The notes beneath the pieces are model-generated. The model did not search any database, was not told the origin of the DNA, and was given only the letters and a program-made list of their open reading frames with translations. DNA of 19,724 bases, taken from Galbitalea sp036499165. Lineage in GTDB: Bacteria; Actinomycetota; Actinomycetes; Actinomycetales; Microbacteriaceae. The translations under genes were made by a program, and so were the position numbers. Positions 12,769 through 19,724 of this stretch are shown in pieces. The stretch spans positions 1 to 19,724 of the forward strand of contig DASYEE010000076.1 of the NCBI GenBank assembly GCA_036499165.1, written 5' to 3'. Within the stretch, counting starts at the first letter, position 1; every line of letters begins with the position of its first letter.

Positions 12769-15312
12769 GTGTCTTCCCCTGCAGCTCGAGCCCAACCCGC
12801 CGCCGCGCACCGCGCCCGGCGACTGATCGGACGCGCTCGCGGTCTCGTCGGGCGACTGCGCCGCGCCGTCAAATACGAGGTTCACGCGTTCTGGCGTTCC
12901 CGTCCGATCAAACAGAACGTTGTCTTCTACGAGTCGTTCGCAGGCAACGGGATGCTCTGTAACCCCGAGGCGATCTTTCGCGCACTGCGCCAGAGCCGGG
13001 AATTCGAGGCCCTCACCCATGTCTGGGTCCTTCGAAGCAAGCGCGAGAATCCAACCGTCGTCCGTGAGTTTCGCCGTGACCGCTCGGTGCAGTTCGTTCG
13101 GCCGCGGTCGATCGGTTATTACCGGGCGCTTGCCACCAGTCGATACCTCATCAACAACGCGACGTTCCCGCCCGAGTTCGGCAAGCGGCCCGGGCAGGTC
13201 TACCTGAACACCTGGCACGGTACTCCGCTGAAGAAGATGGGCTTCGATATCGGCGACCCGGCGTCACGTGTCGGCAACGTCATCCGCAACTTCGTGAACG
13301 CCGACTACCTCCTCGCCGCCAACGACTTCATGCGGGTGCAGATGTACGACAGCGCGCACAAGCTCGAACACCTCTATCGCGGCAAGATCATCGTCGAGGG
13401 GTATCCCCGGATGGATCGACAGGTCATGGAGGCGGTGGATGTCGCGGCAACCCGCAAGCGCCTCGAGAGCGCGGGAATCACTCTCGGCGATCGAAAGGTC
13501 ATCCTCTACGCTCCGACCTGGAAAGGCACCTCCTTCAATAGGCCAGAGGATGACGCGGAGGAGCTCATCCGTCGCATCGAGCAACTCGACGCGCTCATCG
13601 ACACATCGAAGTACGTCGTGCTGCTGAAGACCCACCAGGTCGTGCACACGTTCGCGGCACACCTGCCGGCGTTGCGGGGTCGCCTGGTGCCCAACGAGAT
13701 CCCGACCAACGTGATCCTCGGCGTCACCGACATCCTGGTCTCCGACTACTCGAGCATCTTTTTCGACTTTCTCGCCACGGGACGCCCGATCGTCTTCTTC
13801 ACGCCGGACCTCGACGAATACGGTGACTACCGCGGCCTCTACATGCCGCCAGAGACGTGGCCGGGCGCTGTCGCGCGCACGATCGACGAGGCCGCGAGCG
13901 CAATCGCTGGGCTGGATACAACCGGCCAGTCCGCCGAGGTGGCTGCGCGATACGAGGCCATGCGACACGCGTACACATCGCTCGACGACGGCAACGCCAC
14001 AGAGCGCATCATCGATATCGTCTTTCGTGGTCACGAGAGCGGCTACGACATCCGCCAGTTCGACCAGGGCGACGAGCGAACGTCCCTCCTGATCAACGCC
14101 GGCGGGATGCGACCAAACGGGATCACCTCGTCGTTGGTCAACCTCGTCGACGCAATCGACCACGACCGGTACGACGTCTCCGTGGTGTTCAACACGAGCT
14201 ACCGCAGGCTGGTGATCGACAAGCAGCGGGAGCTGAACCCCCGCGTGCGACAGTTCTCGCGGGTTGGCGGCATGAACGGCTCGAAACTCGCCCACTTCGG
14301 CCGACGACGATCGTGGACCGCCGCCAACCTGCGGACCCACGACAGCAATCCGGTTCAGCGCAGGCTCTGGGATGACGAGTGGCTGCGCTGCTTCGGCTCG
14401 AGCAGGTTCGACGTCGTGATCGATTTCAGCGGGTACGGGCCGTTCTGGGCCACGCTCCTCCTGCACGCACCGGGAGCGTTTCGCGCGATCTGGATGCACA
14501 ACGACCTGGCCGCGGACGCGCATCGCGTGACGAAGGGCAAGCGAAGCCAGCTGCGAGACCTCTCCGGCATCTTCACTCTTTACGGGGAATACGACCGCCT
14601 CGTCTCGGTCTCGCCGTCGCTGTCCGAGATCAACCGAAAGGAGCTGTCTGGTTACGCGCCTGGCGAGAAGTTCGTCTCGTCGGTGAATCTGGTGAATGCG
14701 GATCGCACGCTTCGGCACGCCACCGAGGATCCCAGCGAAACACTCCGTGACGCCGAGAGCGGAGAACTCCCCGAGTGGGTACACGCACTCTATGAACCGG
14801 ATGCGGGCCCCACCTTCGTGACGGTTGGACGGCTGTCGGCCGAGAAGAACCAGGCGCGGCTCATCCGAGCTTTCGCGAAGACGCTGGTAACGCATCCGCG
14901 CGCTCGCCTGTTCATCGTGGGGGACGGCCCGTTGCGGGCGCAGCTCGAGAGCCTCGCGGCATCCCTTCACTTGAACGACTCCCTCTGGTTCACCGGTCAC
15001 CAGCCGAACCCCCACGCAATCATGGCCAGGAGCAATTGCTTCGTGCTTTCGAGTAATTACGAGGGGCAGCCGATGGTCCTGCTCGAAGCGATGGTGCTTG
15101 GCCTGCCCGTGGTCACGGTCGACTTCGGCTCGGCTCGAGATGCCCTGCCGCAGGGCGCCGCACTCATCGTCGGCGCCACAGACGCCGATCTCGCGGCTGC
15201 CATGATGCGTTTTCTCGACCAGGGCATCGACAGGGTGCGCTTCGATGCGGCACAGTACAACAAGGGTGCGCTCGAACAGTTCGATGCCGCAATCGCACAG
15301 CGTCAGGGGTGA
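12769..15312 (+). CDS. Fusion of TagF-like CDP-glycerol glycerophosphotransferase and GT4 glycosyltransferase
   Basis: The 847-residue protein has two catalytic halves. Residues about 45-420 match the TagF/TagB-type family: YESFAGNGMLCNPEAIFRAL (54-73), NTWHGTPLKKMG (147-158, catalytic-type His150), YAPTWKGT (247-254), KTHQ, and SDYSSIFFDFLATGRP (325-340). Residues about 435-840 form a GT4, GT-B-fold transferase: NAGGMRPNGITSSLVNLVD (443-461), GRLSAEKNQARLI (687-699), VGDGPLR, and SNYEGQPMVLLEAMVLGLP (762-780). The first half normally polymerises glycerol-phosphate (or ribitol-phosphate) chains; the second adds sugars. The protein should act at the cytosolic membrane face and make a teichoic-acid-like polymer. 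It has no membrane helix. The GTG start is the first after an in-frame TAG at 12757 and lacks a ribosome-binding site. Confidence 0.85.
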   Translation: MSSPAARAQPAAAHRARRLIGRARGLVGRLRRAVKYEVHAFWRSRPIKQNVVFYESFAGNGMLCNPEAIFRALRQSREFEALTHVWVLRSKRENPTVVREFRRDRSVQFVRPRSIGYYRALATSRYLINNATFPPEFGKRPGQVYLNTWHGTPLKKMGFDIGDPASRVGNVIRNFVNADYLLAANDFMRVQMYDSAHKLEHLYRGKIIVEGYPRMDRQVMEAVDVAATRKRLESAGITLGDRKVILYAPTWKGTSFNRPEDDAEELIRRIEQLDALIDTSKYVVLLKTHQVVHTFAAHLPALRGRLVPNEIPTNVILGVTDILVSDYSSIFFDFLATGRPIVFFTPDLDEYGDYRGLYMPPETWPGAVARTIDEAASAIAGLDTTGQSAEVAARYEAMRHAYTSLDDGNATERIIDIVFRGHESGYDIRQFDQGDERTSLLINAGGMRPNGITSSLVNLVDAIDHDRYDVSVVFNTSYRRLVIDKQRELNPRVRQFSRVGGMNGSKLAHFGRRRSWTAANLRTHDSNPVQRRLWDDEWLRCFGSSRFDVVIDFSGYGPFWATLLLHAPGAFRAIWMHNDLAADAHRVTKGKRSQLRDLSGIFTLYGEYDRLVSVSPSLSEINRKELSGYAPGEKFVSSVNLVNADRTLRHATEDPSETLRDAESGELPEWVHALYEPDAGPTFVTVGRLSAEKNQARLIRAFAKTLVTHPRARLFIVGDGPLRAQLESLAASLHLNDSLWFTGHQPNPHAIMARSNCFVLSSNYEGQPMVLLEAMVLGLPVVTVDFGSARDALPQGAALIVGATDADLAAAMMRFLDQGIDRVRFDAAQYNKGALEQFDAAIAQRQG

Positions 15313-15315
15313 GCC

Positions 15316-15990
15316 GTGAGGATCCTGATCGTCGAGGACGACCCGCAAATGGGCGCGCTCACCCGGCAGGGCCTCACCGACCAGGGCTATGACGTCGAGG
15401 TCGTTGGCAATGGCGTCGATGGCCTGATTGCGTTCGGTCACGGCGAGTTCGCCGCGGTGGCGATCGACGTGATGATGCCCGGGATGTCCGGTTTCGAGCT
15501 CTGCCGCCGCATCCGCGAGACGGGCAGTAGCGTTCCGATCATCCTGCTGACGGCCCGTGACGCCATCGAAGACCGCGTGTACGGACTGGATGCCGGGGCA
15601 GACGACTACCTGACCAAGCCGTTCAGCATCTCGGAACTCGGTGCGCGCCTGCGGGCGATCTTCCGCAGGCAGAATGCCGCGCCGCAGATCCAGCTGAACG
15701 TCGGCGAACTCGAGCTCGATTCGATCAGGACGACGGTTTCGGTCGCCGGCAAGACGATCACGATGAGCCCGCGCGAGTTCTCGCTGCTTCGACTCCTCGC
15801 CACGACGCCCGGCACTCCCGTCTCTCGAACGGTCATGCTGGAGGAAATCTGGGGTTCTGTCGAACACATCGACCCCAACATCGTCGAGCAGTACATCAGT
15901 TTCCTCCGTCGCAAACTCGATTCGGAGCGCAGTCGGGTCGCGATCACCACCGTCCGCGGCGTCGGCTACCAACTGGATGAACTGCCGTGA
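15316..15990 (+). CDS. OmpR/PhoB-family response regulator
   Basis: The 224-residue regulator has a receiver domain (1-115) with acidic residues E7-D8-D9, phospho-acceptor Asp51 in AIDVMMPG, Thr79 and Lys101 (LTKPF). A winged-helix DNA-binding domain (about 125-222) follows, with SPREFSLLRLL and VEQYISFLRRKLD. Phosphorylation by the adjoining kinase would activate DNA binding. The GTG at 15316 follows the fusion glycosyltransferase stop by 3 nt, so translation is probably coupled. Its position makes the envelope cluster a plausible target, but binding sites were not identified. Confidence 0.92.
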   Translation: MRILIVEDDPQMGALTRQGLTDQGYDVEVVGNGVDGLIAFGHGEFAAVAIDVMMPGMSGFELCRRIRETGSSVPIILLTARDAIEDRVYGLDAGADDYLTKPFSISELGARLRAIFRRQNAAPQIQLNVGELELDSIRTTVSVAGKTITMSPREFSLLRLLATTPGTPVSRTVMLEEIWGSVEHIDPNIVEQYISFLRRKLDSERSRVAITTVRGVGYQLDELP

Positions 15991-17369
15991 GACTCCTGCG
16001 GCGGCTCAGCATCCGTGCCCGCATCACCGTGCAGACCCTCGTGATCGCCCTGGTGCTGTGTTCAGCGGCCGCGATCCTCTTCGGGATCAGCGTCCAGGCC
16101 GTCGTCCGGTCGGCGACCGCGCAGCTGCTGGCGAATGACGCCGGGCCCTTCGAGGCGGACATCCGCAAGGCTCCCACCGACCCGAGCCTCGTCATCGCGG
16201 AGGACCAGCAGGTCGCCGTGATCAACCCGAGCGGTGCCATCGTTCTCTCGAGCCTGCCGCGCGCGCTCCGCGCGAAGACCGGCGCGCTCCTGGCGCTCGA
16301 CACGACGCCGCGGGATGTCGCTGCCGGGTCGCACACTTACCTCGGTCGGATGGAAAAGGTACGCACCGACGCGGGCACCTGGCGAATCGTCTCCGTGCGC
16401 GACCAGGAGCAGGGCGATCTCGTGATGCAGCGGCTTACCGTGACACTGCTCGTCGGCGACCTTGCACTCGTGGTGGGGTTCGGCATAGCTGCGTGGCTGC
16501 TCACGGGCGCGGCCCTTCGACCGGTCAACGACATGCGGCGCGATGCAGAACGCCTCAGCGAGGAAGAGTCGCTGGACGGGCTGCCGATAGGAGAGGCCAA
16601 CGATGAAATCGCCCGCCTGGCTGGGACACTCAACGCCTTCATCGATCGCAATCGGCAGACCGTGATCCGTGAACGACAGATGATCTCGGATGCGAGCCAT
16701 GAGCTGCGAACGCCGCTCGGCATCCTGAGCGCCCAGCTCGAGTTGGCAGAGAGCGAGGAGCGCACCCCAGCGGAGGTGCTCGCCGAGGTCGCTGAAGCGC
16801 GCGACACTGTCAGGCGCTTGTCCACCCTGACCACGAACCTGCTCACGCTCGCCAGACTCGAAACCGGCAACGCGTCCCGGCCGACTTCGTGGCCGGTGCT
16901 TGCACACGAGCTCACGGCATCCGTCGACCGGGCACGAGTGCTTGCGCAGGCGAAGTCGGTGTCGGTCGACTACTCGGTCGTTTCCACGGTGGAGGAGGAT
17001 CGCAGCTACGCCGTCCCGGACACGGCGTTCGCGAGCGTGATCGATAACCTCGTCATCAACGCGATCTCGGCCGTCGACCACGGCGGCCACGTGCATGTGA
17101 GCGCCGACCAGAGTGAGACGGCAATGACCGTCTCCGTCACCGACGACGGCCCCGGGTTGCCGCCCGAGTTCATCCCCATTGCTTTCGATCGATTCACCCG
17201 GCCGGACGAGGCGCGCCAGCGCGATCATGGGGGCAGCGGTCTCGGCCTCGCGATCGTCTCGGCGACGGCGCGAGCGGCGGGAGGAGATGCCTCCATTCGC
17301 AATACCGGGACCGGTCTCGAGGTGACCATGGTTATCCCGCCCATCGGCTGGCCCAGGTCGCAAGTCTGA
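15987..17369 (+). CDS. Membrane sensor histidine kinase
   Basis: The 460-residue kinase has membrane helices at about 14-38 and 153-173, with an extracytoplasmic sensor of about 110 residues between them. HAMP follows (175-225), then the phospho-acceptor box ISDASHELRTPLGIL with His238, an N box with N354 and N358 in DNLVINAI, G1 box DDGPG (386-390), F box FDRF (400-403) and G2 box GGSGLGLA (415-422). It shares a 4-nt GTGA overlap with its response regulator gene. The sensor lacks a recognisable ligand-binding domain, so the signal is unknown; envelope status is a reasonable guess from context. Confidence 0.92.
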   Translation: MRLLRRLSIRARITVQTLVIALVLCSAAAILFGISVQAVVRSATAQLLANDAGPFEADIRKAPTDPSLVIAEDQQVAVINPSGAIVLSSLPRALRAKTGALLALDTTPRDVAAGSHTYLGRMEKVRTDAGTWRIVSVRDQEQGDLVMQRLTVTLLVGDLALVVGFGIAAWLLTGAALRPVNDMRRDAERLSEEESLDGLPIGEANDEIARLAGTLNAFIDRNRQTVIRERQMISDASHELRTPLGILSAQLELAESEERTPAEVLAEVAEARDTVRRLSTLTTNLLTLARLETGNASRPTSWPVLAHELTASVDRARVLAQAKSVSVDYSVVSTVEEDRSYAVPDTAFASVIDNLVINAISAVDHGGHVHVSADQSETAMTVSVTDDGPGLPPEFIPIAFDRFTRPDEARQRDHGGSGLGLAIVSATARAAGGDASIRNTGTGLEVTMVIPPIGWPRSQV

Positions 17370-17384
17370 ACGGACCTTCAGGCC

Positions 17385-17411
17385 GGGGGCCACCACAGTT
17401 GTCCTGCCCCC
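17385..17411 (+). other. Small GC hairpin after the kinase gene
   Basis: GGGGGC (17385-17390) pairs with GCCCCC (17406-17411) over a 15-nt loop. There is no T run after it. It could weakly attenuate transcription between the two-component pair and the downstream gene pair. Confidence 0.25.
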
Positions 17412-17436
17412 AAGCCGCGCGACTGACCATCGTAGT

Positions 17437-18258
17437 GTGACCGCTTTACTGAGGGCGGATGCCGCATCCGGGCATCGCGCAGACGACAAGACTCCTCCGC
17501 GCACGATCGCGTTCTGGCTGGCGCTTGCGATTGTCCCCATCGCCGGCGAGACGACCGCCGACCTTCTGGCGGGCTCGCTCGCACTGGGGCTCCTGTTCAC
17601 CACGATGGTCGTCTCGGTTGTCCTCGCGGCCGCCCTCCTCTTTCAGCTCCACGCGACGCGGTATGCACCCGCAGCGTACTGGGCGAGCGTATGCACCACC
17701 GCGGTACTCGGCACCCTGGTCTCGGATGACCTCGCGAGCGACGTGGGGATCCCGCTCGATGTGGTGACGCTCGCCTTGGCCGTCGGGACGGGCGTCGCGT
17801 TCGCAGTGTGGTTCGCCGTCGAGCGGAGCGTCGACCCCGGGAGCACGACCACCAGGCGACGCGAGCTGTTCTACTGGCTCGCGGTGGCAGGCACGCTGGC
17901 GTTCGGAACTGCGGCGGCAGACCTCACCCTCGATCGATTCAGGATCGAGTACGTCGAGGCTATGGCGCTCGTCGGTTCGGTGGTCGGACTCCTTATCATC
18001 GCTAGCCTGCTACTTTCTCGCAGGATGCCGCACGCCAACATTTTTGTGTACTGGCTGCTGTTTCTTCTGGTTCCCCTCCTCGGCGGCGCCATTGAGCGAT
18101 TCATTGCTGCTCCAAGAGCGAGCGGAGGCGTGGGGTTCGGCGGCCCACTGACGTGCGCGTTCGCCTGGCTCGCGATCGCGATGATCGTGCTCGCGATGAC
18201 CTTCGGCCGCGCCACCGCAGGGCGGTCTCGCATTGCGAGAAAGGGGCACCGAGCATGA
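17437..18258 (+). CDS. COG4705-type multi-spanning membrane protein (copy 2)
   Basis: The 273-residue protein has about eight membrane segments and is a diverged paralogue of the 9365-10219 product. It shares GETTADL (37-43; copy 1 GETTSDF), TRRRELFYW (139-147, identical) and GTAAADL (157-163; copy 1 GTAAGDL) in the same order and spacing. Its N-terminus is longer and polar, and the KVPEV block of copy 1 is not conserved. The GTG at 17437 has no visible ribosome-binding site. The stop overlaps the ATG of the GT39-like gene by 4 nt (ATGA), so the two are probably translated together. Function is unknown; no enzymatic motif is evident. Confidence 0.78.
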   Translation: MTALLRADAASGHRADDKTPPRTIAFWLALAIVPIAGETTADLLAGSLALGLLFTTMVVSVVLAAALLFQLHATRYAPAAYWASVCTTAVLGTLVSDDLASDVGIPLDVVTLALAVGTGVAFAVWFAVERSVDPGSTTTRRRELFYWLAVAGTLAFGTAAADLTLDRFRIEYVEAMALVGSVVGLLIIASLLLSRRMPHANIFVYWLLFLLVPLLGGAIERFIAAPRASGGVGFGGPLTCAFAWLAIAMIVLAMTFGRATAGRSRIARKGHRA

Positions 18259-19724
18259 GCGTCGTCGCTCAGCAACTCGGTCGCTTAGCCGGCCAACCAC
18301 AGGTCACCCGACAACGGTTCCGCGTGGGTCTCGCCGCCCTCGTGTTCGGTGCGACCGCCATGATCCTCGACGCCATCGGCTCCTGGACGCCGTCGCTGTG
18401 GGGGGACGAAGCAACGAGCGTCCTCTCGGCGGAGCGCCCGCTGCCGTCGCTCTTTCGCATGCTCGGACACGTGGACGCCGTCCATGGCACGTTCTACCTG
18501 GCGCTTCATTTCTGGATCGAGGTTTTCGGCGCATCGCCGGTATCCGTGCGATTCCCGAGCGCCATTGTCGGTGGCCTTGCGGTCGCTGGCGTCGTCTACC
18601 TCGGTGCCATGGTCGGAGGCCGGAGAATGGCGCTCGCGGCCGGTGCAGTCGCGCTCATCCTTCCCCGATTCACCTACATGGGTGCAGAATCACGCGGCTA
18701 CGCGCTGAGCGCCGCCCTCGCCGTCTGGACGACGTACCTGCTCGCGCGCCTCGTCACCTCCGGTTCCCCCGGGCGTCGGTGGTGGGTGCTCTACGCCGTG
18801 GGGATCGCCCTCTCCACCTACGTTTTCCTGTTCAGCATCCTGCTGCTGCCCGCACACCTGCTCGCGGTGGCGTGGATCGATCGGCGCCGCAGCATCCGGC
18901 GGTGGCTGGTCGCGGTGGGCGCGGCTCTTGTCGTCGCCAGTCCTGTGATCGTCTACGGCATCGCCGAGCGCAGCCAGATTGGATTCCTCTCCGCTCGCAC
19001 CGCGGCGACGTTCATCAGCTCAACCGTCTCGCCATGGTTCGGCACAGCACCAATGGCGATCGCGGGGTGGATCGTGCTCGGCGGCGCTGCGGCGCTCCTG
19101 GTTGTTCGCGGGCGCCGCGCGCCGCTGTCACCGCGCCTGCGGCTTGTGGTTGTAATAGGAGCCTGGCTGCTCGTGCCCGGCGCCATCCTGCTCTCTGTCA
19201 ACATCGTGCACGCCGTCTACTCATCGCGCTATCTCACTTTCTGCGCGCCGGCAGCCGCGCTGCTCATGGGCTGGACAATCGCGCAGGTGCGGCCCCGCGC
19301 TGCTTCGATCGTCGTACTGGTCGCGCTCGGGGCGCTCGCCCTTCCGAACTACCTGGCGCAGCGAACTCCATTTGCCGAGAACAACAGCGACTGGAGCCAG
19401 GTCGCCGCCACCATTGCCGCGCATGCATCGGCAGGAGATGGCGTGCTCTTTGACGAGGCGACCCGACCGTCGCTTCGGCCGCGGCTCGGCATGCGCATCT
19501 ATCCGGCGGCGTACGCCGGCCTGCAGGACATCGCCATCAAGTCACCGTGGTGGCAGACCGACGGCTGGCGCGACTCGACCTGGGCGCTGCCATCGATAAC
19601 GGATCGGCTCCTCGGCATGAACACCGTTTGGATCGTCGAATACAAGGGTGCGGGCCAGCCGGCAGACACCTACGACCTTGCCACCATGGCGAGCCAGGGG
19701 TTCAGAGTCACTGCGCGATACGTC
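18255..19724 (+). CDS. GT39/ArnT-like membrane glycosyltransferase, C-terminus cut by window edge
   Basis: The frame from ATG 18255 is open for 490 codons to the window edge. AGGGG lies about 9 nt upstream. It follows the GT-C plan of polyprenyl-phosphate-sugar-dependent transferases: first helix, then the extracytoplasmic SLWGDEATSVLSAERPLP loop (48-65) with the catalytic-type Asp51-Glu52, a HGTFYLALHFWIEVFGASPV segment, RFPSAIVGGLAVAGVVYLGA, about ten membrane helices, and an extracytoplasmic C-terminal part with DWSQVAATI. Such enzymes transfer a mannosyl or other sugar from a lipid carrier to a protein, polymer or lipid outside the membrane. The gene overlaps the COG4705 copy 2 gene, in the teichoic-acid-like cluster, so a polymer decoration role is likely (inference). 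Confidence 0.85.
   Translation, partial: MSVVAQQLGRLAGQPQVTRQRFRVGLAALVFGATAMILDAIGSWTPSLWGDEATSVLSAERPLPSLFRMLGHVDAVHGTFYLALHFWIEVFGASPVSVRFPSAIVGGLAVAGVVYLGAMVGGRRMALAAGAVALILPRFTYMGAESRGYALSAALAVWTTYLLARLVTSGSPGRRWWVLYAVGIALSTYVFLFSILLLPAHLLAVAWIDRRRSIRRWLVAVGAALVVASPVIVYGIAERSQIGFLSARTAATFISSTVSPWFGTAPMAIAGWIVLGGAAALLVVRGRRAPLSPRLRLVVVIGAWLLVPGAILLSVNIVHAVYSSRYLTFCAPAAALLMGWTIAQVRPRAASIVVLVALGALALPNYLAQRTPFAENNSDWSQVAATIAAHASAGDGVLFDEATRPSLRPRLGMRIYPAAYAGLQDIAIKSPWWQTDGWRDSTWALPSITDRLLGMNTVWIVEYKGAGQPADTYDLATMASQGFRVTARYV

Noticed and set aside
13264..15972. 902-codon open frame on the minus strand
   Set aside because: It is antisense to both the fusion glycosyltransferase and the response regulator, which have clear motifs. 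Its translation is rich in Arg, Asp, His and Val with no domain, typical of a codon-bias shadow in GC-rich DNA.
16062..17603. 513-codon open frame on the minus strand
   Set aside because: Antisense to the histidine kinase; low-complexity Arg/Gly/Asp composition and no recognisable motif.
18233..19453. 406-codon plus-strand frame overlapping the GT39-like gene
   Set aside because: Arg-rich out-of-frame shadow; the frame from 18255 has the GT-C motifs and membrane helices and runs to the window edge.

Overview
The window is GC-rich with densely packed genes. It has ATGA/GTGA stop-start overlaps, many GTG starts, an IdeR/DtxR-type metal box, a TagF-like polymerase domain and a FMN-binding/ApbE flavin module. 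This suggests a high-GC Gram-positive actinobacterium, probably of the Microbacteriaceae type. That assignment is inferred from gene style; no marker gene is present.

Left part (1-2820, all minus strand). The first genes are the end of a carbohydrate ABC-uptake operon: a lipoprotein solute-binding protein, a 16-bp intergenic stem-loop, then the N-terminus of a MalF-type permease cut by the window edge. A good sigma70-like promoter lies upstream of the binding-protein gene. Next comes a two-gene unit, a DUF1801 protein followed by a short-chain dehydrogenase.

Accessory patch (about 2880-5400). This stretch is visibly less GC-rich. It sits against the 3' end of a tRNA-Arg(ACG) gene, and a degenerate copy of the tRNA 3' end plus its downstream flank recurs at 3080-3118. 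Between the two copies are a DUF1778/GNAT (TacA/TacT-like) toxin-antitoxin pair with operator-like repeats, a few unrecognised small ORFs (one a 45-residue membrane peptide) and a frameshifted membrane-protein remnant just outside. I read it as a decayed tRNA-targeted insertion; no integrase is visible.

Flavin/redox operon (9209 down to 5563, minus strand). It encodes a ferric-reductase-like haem/FAD/NAD(P)H membrane protein, a membrane-anchored FMN-binding-domain protein, an ApbE-family FMN transferase and a b-type-cytochrome-like membrane protein. The first three overlap by 4 nt each. The set looks like a route carrying electrons from cytosolic NAD(P)H across the membrane to a covalently bound extracytoplasmic flavin.

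Right part (9365-19724, almost all plus strand). It begins with a COG4705-type membrane protein overlapping an acyltransferase-3 gene, then a ZIP metal transporter preceded by a DtxR/IdeR-like box, and a small convergent membrane protein gene. An envelope-polymer cluster follows: a TagF-like plus GT4 fusion protein, an OmpR/PhoB-type two-component pair, a second COG4705 paralogue, and a GT39-like membrane glycosyltransferase that runs off the window. Both COG4705 genes overlap the gene of a multi-spanning envelope-modifying enzyme, which is the most interesting recurrent pattern here. No rRNA, CRISPR array or intact insertion sequence was seen.
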